Shown here: positions 43,583 through 56,220 of the stretch, piece after piece
Layout of the letters: every line of letters begins with the position of its first letter
Position numbering within the stretch: the first letter of the stretch is position 1
DNA from: Geodermatophilus obscurus
GTDB lineage: Bacteria; Actinomycetota; Actinomycetes; Mycobacteriales; Geodermatophilaceae
Reading direction: 5' to 3'
DNA length: 64,000 bases
Assembly: GCF_900143215.1 (NCBI RefSeq)
Contig: NZ_FRDM01000002.1
Span: 186,001 to 250,000, forward strand
Made by a program: the position numbers and the translations under genes
Notes under the pieces: model-generated
The model's input: the letters and a program-made list of their open reading frames with translations, nothing else
What the model was told of the DNA's origin: nothing
The model's database searches: none

Positions 43583-44121
43583 GGACGGTCCTCGATCCCA
43601 CCGGCGAGCGCCGGGCGCCGGAGCGGCCGCTGCTGCCGCGCCCGGCCTCGCTGCAGGGCCGGAGCGTGGGCCTGCTCGACATCAGCAAGGCCCGCGGCGA
43701 CGTCGTCCTGGACCGCCTCGCGGAGCTGCTCGGCGAGCACGGCGCCACGGTGCGCCGGTACCGCAAACCCACGTTCGCCCGCGTCGCCCCGGTCGACCTG
43801 CGGCAGGAGATCACCGAGCACTGCGAGGTGGTGATCGAGGCACTGGCCGACTAGGGCTCGTGCACGTCGTGCAGTGTGCACGACATCGCCGACCTGGAGC
43901 GCCGGGGCGTGGTGGGGGTCTTCCTCGCGAGCGAGGCCTTCGCCGACGCCGCACGACTGCAGGGCGCGGCACTGGGCTTCCCGGCGCCCTGCGTGCTCGT
44001 GCCCCATCCGGTGCAGGACCGCACGGACGCCGAGCTGCGCGCGGTCGCCGAGGAGGTCTGTCCGGCGGTGGTGGCCGCCGTGACCTCGGGCGCCGCGTCG
44101 CCGCGGAGCCCGTCGGGCTGA
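43579..44121 (+). CDS. UGSC-family selenoprotein with TAG at the selenocysteine position
   Basis: Read through TAG at 43852-43854 (codon 92), the frame gives 180 residues of the UGSC family. Before TAG: MRTVLDPTGERRAPERPLLP, RSVGLLDISKARGDVVLDRL, CEVVIEALAD. The TAG takes the place of U in U-G-S-C, and the frame goes on GSCTSCSVHDIADLERRGVV, GVFLASEAFADAARLQGAAL, FPAPCVLVPHPVQDRT. The family normally has TGA-coded selenocysteine or Cys there. UAG-directed selenocysteine has been reported for Geodermatophilus and Blastococcus. An 8-bp hairpin follows TAG. Taken as two separate ORFs, each half would be a fragment. Function: a redox or reductive enzyme of unknown substrate. Confidence 0.85.
43855..43890 (+). 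promoter_or_regulatory. Bacterial SECIS-like hairpin after the TAG codon
   Basis: TCGTGCAC (43858-43865) pairs with GTGCACGA (43876-43883) around a 10-base loop GTCGTGCAGT. GGC and GCC (43855-43857, 43888-43890) could extend the stem across a small bulge. Bacterial SECIS elements lie within about 40 bases after the recoded codon with a G near the loop start, as here, though the 11-base distance to the loop is a little short. An inner TGCAC-gtc-GTGCA stem is an alternative fold. Confidence 0.55.
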
Positions 44122-44150
44122 CACCGCACGCCCGAGCCGCTCCCGGGTGC

Positions 44151-44185
44151 GCGGCGACCGCACCGGCGGGTGGTGCGGTCGCCGC
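44151..44185. terminator. Bidirectional terminator
   Basis: Perfect 14-bp inverted repeat GCGGCGACCGCACC / GGTGCGGTCGCCGC with a 7-base loop between the convergent UGSC gene and the secreted barrel-protein gene. Confidence 0.75.
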
Positions 44186-44192
44186 GGTTGGG

Positions 44193-44741
44193 TCAGGCCG
44201 GGGTCGGGGTCTCGCCGAACAGCCGGCAGTCCCCGCCGAGCTCGTCCCACCGCGGCACGACCGCCCAGCCGGGATCGGGGCTCCGGACCACGGTGTGCGC
44301 CCCGGTGATCGCGTACATGCAGGACGAGTCCGGATCGCTGCCGACCCACAGGTCGACGGTGTAGTCCGCCAAGCTCCTGGGCTCCGAGCAGGCGCCGCAC
44401 CGGTCTTCCACCACGAAGTACGCGCGGACCAGCGGGACGTAGAAGACGGACCCGACCGGGAACTCGTCGCCGCCCTCGTAGCCCACCGCGAGCGTGATCG
44501 GGTCGTCGTAGGTCCCCGTGCCGCCGGCCTTGCGACCGGATGAGGTGGCACGGGTCCCGGCGGGCGAGTTGTCCTCCAGGCTGTAGCCGGTCAGCCACGC
44601 GGTCTCGACCCATCCGTGCGGCTCTGGGCCGGGGTGGGCGGCGGCTTCAGGGGCAGCGACCGTCGGTACCAGGACGGCGGCGCACAGGCCGGTCAGCCCT
44701 GCGGCGGCGGTGGTCACGGTGCGGCGGGTCGGTGTCCTCAT
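44193..44741 (-). CDS. Secreted double-psi beta-barrel-like protein
   Basis: 182 residues. A signal peptide (RRTVTTAAAGLTGLCAAVLV, cut after EAAA) is followed by WVETAWLTGYSLEDNSPAGT, YDDPITLAVGYEGGDEFPVG, VFYVPLVRAYFVVEDRCGAC. This pattern (small polar mouth, Asp-Pro, 'fP.Gs.vyVP', D-x-CG-C) is that of 3D/RlpA-like double-psi barrels acting on cell wall or binding glycans. Four or more cysteines likely form disulfides outside the cell. ATG 44741 has AGGAA upstream. Precise activity unknown. Confidence 0.65.
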   Translation of the reverse strand: MRTPTRRTVTTAAAGLTGLCAAVLVPTVAAPEAAAHPGPEPHGWVETAWLTGYSLEDNSPAGTRATSSGRKAGGTGTYDDPITLAVGYEGGDEFPVGSVFYVPLVRAYFVVEDRCGACSEPRSLADYTVDLWVGSDPDSSCMYAITGAHTVVRSPDPGWAVVPRWDELGGDCRLFGETPTPA

Positions 44742-45073
44742 GGCGTTCCTGTCCGTGGGGGGCGGGAGCGCGGTCACTCTGGCGGCCCCGCCGTCGGCCG
44801 ACGACCCGGGAGCCGGTCCGACGGCGCGTCGGCAACGGGGCGTACCGGACACGCCCGTCGGTGTCGCGACGTCGGCCGGGCGGTCGCGAGCCCGGCAGTG
44901 CCCCGAGCCGCCCGGCGCGAGGGGCGTCCGCGGACGAAGTCGATCCCTGTCTTGCCGTGCCGTCCCGTCGGCACCATGCTGCCGGTATCCGGAACGGAAG
45001 ACGTGGTCTGGCTCACAGACCCGGCTCCGGTCCAGACACGACACGTGTGCACCCGAGTGCTCAGGAGGAGCCG
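44742..45073. other. Intergenic region before the phaB-carboxylase operon
   Basis: About 330 bases between divergent genes with no supported ORF. Near 45035-45055 lies cagacacgacacgtgtgcac, containing the palindrome CACGTG and an imperfect CAC/GTG dyad that could be an operator. Otherwise nothing recognised. Confidence 0.4.
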
Positions 45074-45889
45074 GTGACAGCGACCCAGGAACGGACCAGC
45101 AGGACGGGCGAGAAGCTCTCCGGCCGGGTGGCGTTCGTGACGGGCGGCACCCGGGGGATCGGCGCGGCGATCTGCCGCAGCATGGCCGCCCAGGGTGCCG
45201 ACGTCGCCGCCGGCTACAGCGGCAACGAGGAGGCCGCCGAGCGTTTCCGCAAGCAGTTCTGCGACGACTTCCCCGACCAGGGCTTCTCCGTGCACAAGGG
45301 CGACATCGGCGACGCCGACGACTGTCGCCGCACCGTCACGGAGGTCATCGAGAAGCACGGCCGCCTCGACATCCTGGTCAACAACGCGGGCATCACCGTG
45401 GACCGGACCGTGCTGAAGATGACCGACGACGACTGGCGCCGGGTCATCGACGTCAACCTGTCGGGCGCCTTCTACCTGTCCCAGGCCGCGCTCAAGCACA
45501 TGCTCGAGCGGGGCAGCGGGCGGATCGTGATGATCTCCTCGGTGATCGGGGAGATGGGCGGCATCGGCCAGTCCAACTACTCCTCGGCCAAGGCCGGGCT
45601 GCTGGGCCTGACCAAGACGCTGGCCCGCGAGGCCGCGATGCAGGTGCAGCGCTCGGGCAAGACCGACGGGCTGGGCATCACGGTCAACGCCGTGACGCCG
45701 GGCTACACCGCCACCGAGATGCTCGAGAGCGTGCCGGAGAAGGTGCTCGACAACCTCAAGGGCAAGATCCCGCTGGGCCGGCTGGGTGAGCCCGAGGAGA
45801 TCGCTCGCGTCGTGCACTTCCTCGCCGCGGACGCGTCCGGCTACATCACCGGGCAGGTCTGGGGCGTCAACGGCGGCCTGGACATGTAG
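45074..45889 (+). CDS. phaB: Acetoacetyl-CoA/3-oxoacyl-ACP reductase (PhaB/FabG family)
   Basis: 271-residue short-chain dehydrogenase. The cofactor motif is VAFVTGGTRGIGAAICRSMA, then LVNNAGITVDRTVLKMTDDD. The catalytic Ser, Tyr and Lys lie in VMISSVIGEMGGIGQSNYSS followed by AKAG. It reduces 3-oxoacyl-CoA or ACP to the (R)-3-hydroxy product with NADPH. The TDDDW-type sequence and VLKMT are PhaB-like. GTG has AGGAGG upstream, and the stop is TAG. It begins an operon with a carboxylase and a ketoacyl synthase, so a FabG-like role in chain building is equally possible. Confidence 0.88.
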   Translation: MTATQERTSRTGEKLSGRVAFVTGGTRGIGAAICRSMAAQGADVAAGYSGNEEAAERFRKQFCDDFPDQGFSVHKGDIGDADDCRRTVTEVIEKHGRLDILVNNAGITVDRTVLKMTDDDWRRVIDVNLSGAFYLSQAALKHMLERGSGRIVMISSVIGEMGGIGQSNYSSAKAGLLGLTKTLAREAAMQVQRSGKTDGLGITVNAVTPGYTATEMLESVPEKVLDNLKGKIPLGRLGEPEEIARVVHFLAADASGYITGQVWGVNGGLDM

Positions 45890-45936
45890 TCGCCGGCCGC
45901 CGTCCCCAGGGTCCGCTGACAGGAAGAGGTGCTCGG

Positions 45937-51429
<5,493 letters not shown>

Positions 51430-51452
51430 ACCGCCCGACAGAGAGGACTCTC

Positions 51453-53417
51453 GTGAACGCGTTCGTCCTGAACCAGCACGGCCGCATGGTGTTCCCCTCG
51501 AACATCATGCCCGAGCTCGACTTCTCCACCATGGAGACGCTCGAACAGCTCGACAGCGTCATCCGCCGGGACTTCGAGACCAAGGCGCCGAGCGGCACCG
51601 AGATCCTGGAGCGGGTCGGCACCGGCGGCTACAGCACCCGCTACGACCTGATGCGCGACATGGCCCTGAACCTGTTCTGGGCCAACCGCTTCTCGATCAC
51701 CATGTACGACAAGCGGCCGACCCGCTGGGCCGACCTCCCGCGGACGCGGTCCGACGTCTTCCTGCCCGTCCTGGAGCCCTGGGAGGACGGCGAGGCCAAG
51801 GTCAGCGGCGTCCAGGAGGCCTATCCGCAGCTGCCGTCGAAGTGGAACGAGGGCTGCGAGGACCGCATCTTCGACATCCTGTTCGACGTCTTCGCCAACC
51901 GACGCCACCACGCGTCCACGCTGCCGGCGGTCAAGCCCACGGTCGCGGAGTTCCTGGAGCAGCCGGGCAACCTCACCTTCCGGCTGCCGCACTACGACCC
52001 GGACTTCCCGGTCTACGACTACACCGACATCCTCGACGTCTCCGAGGACGTCCCCGAGCTGGAGGCGCTGCACCGCTGGGCGATGGTGCTGCACAACCAG
52101 TACCCGTGGGAGCGGTCGCAGGTGGAGCTGGCCTCGGTCGACCAGCTCCAGGACGAGGACTGGGTGGTCGCCTTCCACCCGCGGGACAAGGAGGTGCGCG
52201 CCTTCCTGCGCCGGCTGCGCGCCGGCACCGCGCCCCGGCACGTCGCCGGGCCCCGGGAGTCCCGGCCGCCGGTGCGTCCCTACCCCGAGCTCGACGTGCG
52301 GCAGCGGTTCTCGGTGCAGCCGCGGATCGAGGCGCTGGCCGCGGTGCACGGCGACCAGGTCTGCAGCAACGACGACCTGATCCGCAACACCGCCTACAAC
52401 TGGTCGCCGATGAGCGCCGACGAGATCTCCTCCAAGACCGGCATCGAGCAGCGCGAGTACAGCTCGCTGCCGCTGGAGGAGCTGGCCCTGCAGGCCGCCG
52501 AGGCGGCGCTGGACAAGGCGGGCCGGCAGCCGGAGGAGATCGGCGGCGTCCTGGTCTGCACCTGCACCAGCTCCCGGCTGATCCCGTCGCTGGCCACCTA
52601 CCTGTGCGGGCAGCTCGGGATGCACCAGGTGTACGCGGCCTACGACATCATCGCCGCCTGCGCCGGCATGCCCTACGGCGTCGCCGACGCCGTCCGGATG
52701 CTGCAGGAGGTCGAGCGGCCGGTCCTCGTCGTCTGCGTCGAGAAGTTCTCCGACAAGATCGGCAACGTCCGCACCTCGCGGATGATCTTCGGCGACGGGG
52801 CGGCGGCGCTGGTGGTGGGCCCGGCACCCGAGGGCACCGACGGCGACATCGACTACATGAAGACCTACGCCAGCGGCCCGGCCAGCGAGGTCAACTCGAT
52901 CCTCTGGCCGAACCCCGAGTTCGACAACAACATCACCGTGTTCGGCCCGCAGGTGAAGGCGCTGGCCGGCCGCTACCTCTCGCAGATGATCGACGAGCTG
53001 GGGCAGCTGCCGGCGCCCGACGGCCGGGACGGGTCGCTGATGGACGCCATCGACCTGATCGTGCCGCACCAGGCGAACAAGACGATGGTGATCGGGCTGG
53101 CCGAGCGCGCCGGGCTGACCGCCGACCAGCTCTACTTCAACATCGAGCAGGTCGGCAACACCTCGTCGGCCAGCATCCCGCTGGCCATCCACGACGCGGT
53201 GCGCGACGGCGTGATCACCGGGCCCATGCGGGTCTTCGCGCCCGGGTTCGGCGCGGGCGCCGTGGCCGGGTACGCGGTGATGCGGGTCGACCCGGCGGTG
53301 GTCGCCGTCCAGGGGTCGTCCGCGCCGCACGAGCACGGCGAGATGCCCGCCCCGGCGCCGGCCGACCAGGCGCAGTCCGAGTCGGCCTCGGAGGGCATGC
53401 GGGAGGCCTTTACCTGA
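51453..53417 (+). CDS. Ketoacyl synthase III with a long N-terminal extension
   Basis: 654 residues. The C-terminal ~340 are a FabH/KAS III fold with Cys403 (YDIIAACAGMPYG), His539 (IVPHQANKTM) and Asn569 (VGNTSSASIPLA). The N-terminal 270 residues (MNAFVLNQHGRMVFPSNIMP, EDRIFDILFDVFANRRHHAS, LPHYDPDFPVYDYTDI) match no family I know and contain no catalytic signature I can name. The protein would condense an acyl-CoA with an extender made by the carboxylase. The C-terminal tail is Pro/Ala/Ser rich. Its stop overlaps a CTG that seems to start the next gene. Confidence 0.82.
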   Translation: MNAFVLNQHGRMVFPSNIMPELDFSTMETLEQLDSVIRRDFETKAPSGTEILERVGTGGYSTRYDLMRDMALNLFWANRFSITMYDKRPTRWADLPRTRSDVFLPVLEPWEDGEAKVSGVQEAYPQLPSKWNEGCEDRIFDILFDVFANRRHHASTLPAVKPTVAEFLEQPGNLTFRLPHYDPDFPVYDYTDILDVSEDVPELEALHRWAMVLHNQYPWERSQVELASVDQLQDEDWVVAFHPRDKEVRAFLRRLRAGTAPRHVAGPRESRPPVRPYPELDVRQRFSVQPRIEALAAVHGDQVCSNDDLIRNTAYNWSPMSADEISSKTGIEQREYSSLPLEELALQAAEAALDKAGRQPEEIGGVLVCTCTSSRLIPSLATYLCGQLGMHQVYAAYDIIAACAGMPYGVADAVRMLQEVERPVLVVCVEKFSDKIGNVRTSRMIFGDGAAALVVGPAPEGTDGDIDYMKTYASGPASEVNSILWPNPEFDNNITVFGPQVKALAGRYLSQMIDELGQLPAPDGRDGSLMDAIDLIVPHQANKTMVIGLAERAGLTADQLYFNIEQVGNTSSASIPLAIHDAVRDGVITGPMRVFAPGFGAGAVAGYAVMRVDPAVVAVQGSSAPHEHGEMPAPAPADQAQSESASEGMREAFT

Positions 53418-54286
53418 GCACCCGCACGGTCCGCGGCGCGGACGGGACGCGGCTGCGCGCCTGGTGCAACGACGGGGACGGCGTCCCGGTGCTGCTCTGC
53501 AACGGGCTCGGGGCGCCGACCGCGGCCTGGCCGCGGATCACCGCCCGGGACAGCGGGTTCCGGGTGGTCTCCTGGGCCCACCGCGGCCTGGCCGGCTCCG
53601 AGCGGCCGGCCGACCGGAGCCGGGTGCGCGTCGAGGACCACGCGGACGACGCCCGCGCGGTCCTCGACGCCTACGACATGCCGTCGGCGACGGTCATCGG
53701 CTGGTCGCTGGGGGTCAACGTGGCCTTCGAGCTGGCGCTCGAGCAGTCCTCCCGCGTCCGGTCGCTGCTCGCCGTCGCCGGCGTGCCCGGCGGCAGCTTC
53801 TCCGCGATGTTCGCGCCTCTCGGCGTGCCGCGGCGGCTCCGGACCCCCGCGGGGCGGCTGAGCAGCCGGCTGCTGCCGGTCGTCGGCCCGCTGCTGCCGG
53901 TCCTCCTGGCCAGCCTGCCGCCGTGGCACGACCTGCTGACGGCGGAGGGGGTCCGCGGCCCGGCGCGGGAGGCCGCCCACCCGGCCGCGCTCTACGCGGT
54001 GCTGCACGAGTTCTCCCGCCACGACTGGCGCTGGTACCGGCACCTGGCCCTGGCCGTGGCGGAGCACGCACCGCTGGACGTCGCGCCGGTGCGCTGCCCG
54101 GTCGCCTTCGTGGCCGGCCGGTACGACACGCTCGTCGACCCGGCCGACGTCCGTGCGGCGGCACGGACGGTGCCGGACGCCCGGCTGCGCACGCTCGCCG
54201 GCACCCACTTCGTGCCCCTGCAGTACCCGGAGGTGATGGTGGACGAGCTGCGGTCGCTCGTCGCCCGGGAGCCCGGCCGCCCCTAG
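53414..54286 (+). CDS. Alpha/beta hydrolase, apparent CTG start
   Basis: 290 residues. Motifs are LLCNGLGAPTAAWP, SWAHRGLAGSERP, the nucleophile motif VIGWSLGVNVAFELAL, the Asp in VAGRYDTLVDPAD and the His in LAGTHFVPLQYPE. No ATG, GTG or TTG is in frame anywhere near the start. The CTG at 53414 lies seven bases after GGGAGG and overlaps the previous stop as CTGA, just like the GTGA/ATGA couplings elsewhere here. The product would open MSTRTVRGADGTRLRAWCND. As last gene of the operon it may release or hydrolyse the acyl product. TAG stop. Confidence 0.8.
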   Translation: MSTRTVRGADGTRLRAWCNDGDGVPVLLCNGLGAPTAAWPRITARDSGFRVVSWAHRGLAGSERPADRSRVRVEDHADDARAVLDAYDMPSATVIGWSLGVNVAFELALEQSSRVRSLLAVAGVPGGSFSAMFAPLGVPRRLRTPAGRLSSRLLPVVGPLLPVLLASLPPWHDLLTAEGVRGPAREAAHPAALYAVLHEFSRHDWRWYRHLALAVAEHAPLDVAPVRCPVAFVAGRYDTLVDPADVRAAARTVPDARLRTLAGTHFVPLQYPEVMVDELRSLVAREPGRP

Positions 54287-54447
54287 CGCCTGCCCTCGCC
54301 CGGGGCCGTTGCGCCCGGCCGGGGCGAAGGGCATGCGGTGGGCCACGGCCTCGGGGACTCCGCGGCGGGGGACGACGACCCAGCCGGCGTGCCGCCGGCC
54401 CGGCGCGTGGCAGGCCGCGGACGGGGAAACGCTCCGCCCGGGGCGGC

Positions 54448-55593
54448 TCAGCCGGACGCGGCCTGCCGGAGCCGTGCGGCCCGCCGGATGAGGTGGTCGC
54501 GTTCGGCCGGGTTCGACGCGGCCCGCGCCGCCGCGGCGTAGAGGTCGGCCGCGTCCGCGAGCCGTCCGGCCTTCTCGTGGAGGTACGCCGAGGCCGCGGT
54601 GTGGCGAGGGAGGCCCGGGTCGACCTCGGCCAGGGCGGCCAGCCCCGCCGGGGCACCGTCGGCCTCCCCGACCGCCACGGCGCGGTTCAACCGGGCCACG
54701 GCGGAGCCGGTGCGGGCGACGAGCTCGTCGTACCACTCCACGATCTGCACCCAGTCGGTCTCCTCGAACCGTCGCGCGTCGGCGTGCAGTGCGGCGATCG
54801 CCGCCTGGGCCTGGTACTCACCGAGCCGGTCCCGGGCGAGCGCGGCCTGCAGGACCTGCACCCCCTCGGCGATCAGCGCGGTGTCCCACCGGGACCGGTC
54901 CTGCTCGGCGAGCGGGACCAGCCGGCCGGCGGGGCCGGTGCGCGCGGCGCGGCGCGCGTGGTGCAGCAGCATGAGCGCGAGCAGGCCGGCGACCTCGGGG
55001 TCGTCGACCGCCGCCGCGAGCTGCCGGGTCACCCGGATCGCCTCGGTGGCGAGATCGACCTCGCCGGAGTGACCCTCGTTGTAGATCAGGTACAGCACGC
55101 GCAGCACCGTCGCGAGATCGCCCGGCTGGTCCAGCGACACCTCCGCGATGCGCCGCTTGGCCCGGCTGATCCGCTGGCCCATCGTCGACTCCGGCACGAG
55201 GTGGGCCTCGGCGATCTGCCGGGTGGTGAGCCCGCCGACGGCCCGCAGCGTGAGCGCCACCGCCGAACCGGGCGGCAACGACGGGTGCGCGCACAGGAAG
55301 TACAGCCGCAGGGTGTCGTCGACCTCGGGCACCGGTCCCTGCGGGGGCTCCAGGTCGACGGCGACCTCGCGACCGTGGCGGGCGTGCTCGGACCGGCGCA
55401 GGTCCAGGTACCTGCGCCACGACACCGTGACCAGCCAGCCCTTGGCGTCGCGCGGTGGATCCGCCGGCCACGTCTCGATGGCCTTGACCAGTGCCTCCTG
55501 GACGGCGTCCTCGGCCGACGCGAAGTCCGCTCCACGCCGGACGAGGACGCCGATCACCTCCGGGATCAGCGCCCGCAGCCGCGACTCCTCCAC
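54448..55593 (-). CDS. ECF RNA polymerase sigma factor, ECF42 type
   Basis: 381 residues. Sigma region 2 (DAVQEALVKAIETWPADPPR, GWLVTVSWRRYLDLRRSE) and region 4 (LTLRAVGGLTTRQIAEAHLV, STMGQRISRAKRRIAE) are followed by a ~200-residue C-terminal extension of helical repeats (LYLIYNEGHSGEVDLATEAI, RRFEETDWVQIVEWYDELVA, LNRAVAVGEADG). This extension and the DGPF/YCII gene just upstream define the ECF42 group, which lacks a classic anti-sigma factor. GTG start. Confidence 0.9.
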   Translation of the reverse strand: MEESRLRALIPEVIGVLVRRGADFASAEDAVQEALVKAIETWPADPPRDAKGWLVTVSWRRYLDLRRSEHARHGREVAVDLEPPQGPVPEVDDTLRLYFLCAHPSLPPGSAVALTLRAVGGLTTRQIAEAHLVPESTMGQRISRAKRRIAEVSLDQPGDLATVLRVLYLIYNEGHSGEVDLATEAIRVTRQLAAAVDDPEVAGLLALMLLHHARRAARTGPAGRLVPLAEQDRSRWDTALIAEGVQVLQAALARDRLGEYQAQAAIAALHADARRFEETDWVQIVEWYDELVARTGSAVARLNRAVAVGEADGAPAGLAALAEVDPGLPRHTAASAYLHEKAGRLADAADLYAAAARAASNPAERDHLIRRAARLRQAASG

Positions 55594-55631
55594 GCCGGTG
55601 TTCCCGTCGGTGCCCGGGTGCCGCCGTCCGG

Positions 55632-56039
55632 TCAGTCGGTGACGGTGGGCGGGGCGCCGAGGAAGGGGCGGACCTCCAGCCACTCGTGGATCGGCTTCCC
55701 GCCGGCTCCGGGTGCGGCCGACAGCTCCCCGGCCAGCTCGACGGCGCGCTCCCAGGAGTCGACGTCGATGACCATCCAGCCGGCGACCAGGTCCTTGGTC
55801 TCGGCGAACGGACCGTCGACGACCGGCGGCCGCCCCTCGCCGTCGTACCGGACGAACGCACCGTCGGGCGCCAGCGCCTGTCCGTCGACGTACTCGCCGG
55901 ACTCCTCGAGCTTCGTCGCGAAGTCCTGCATGTACGCCACGTGGGCGTCGATCTCCTCCGGTGCCCAGCGGTCCATCGGCACGTCGTTGACCGGTGCGGG
56001 CGCGCCCCGGTAGTGCTTGAGCAGCAGGTACTTGGCCAT
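55632..56039 (-). CDS. YCII-related DGPF-domain protein, partner of ECF42
   Basis: 135 residues. It starts MAKYLLLKHYRGAPAPVNDV and has the family's PPVVDGPFAETKDLVAGWMV block. DGPF proteins are co-encoded with ECF42 sigma factors and are thought to be under their control. ATG with GAGGGAG upstream. 38 bp separate it from the sigma gene. Confidence 0.9.
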   Translation of the reverse strand: MAKYLLLKHYRGAPAPVNDVPMDRWAPEEIDAHVAYMQDFATKLEESGEYVDGQALAPDGAFVRYDGEGRPPVVDGPFAETKDLVAGWMVIDVDSWERAVELAGELSAAPGAGGKPIHEWLEVRPFLGAPPTVTD

Positions 56040-56220
56040 GGGATCTCCCTCGCTCGGGGCGACCCGTCTCGGCCGCCTCACACCAGGGACGGAGCCGACG
56101 GGGCCGTTTCGACACGGCCGGACGCCGGGCCGCCCGGAGCGGCCCGACGGGCGGCCTCGCTGCGTCCCCAGGAGCGCCTGCCGGGCGGGTGGTCGACGTG
56201 CGCCGCCGGGGCGCGACGTG

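Noticed and set aside
43876-44121. Separate small gene downstream of the TAG in the UGSC locus
   Set aside because: It lacks a ribosome site of its own, begins inside the conserved GSCTSCSVHD block, and is in the same frame as the upstream half. It is better read as one protein with selenocysteine at TAG.
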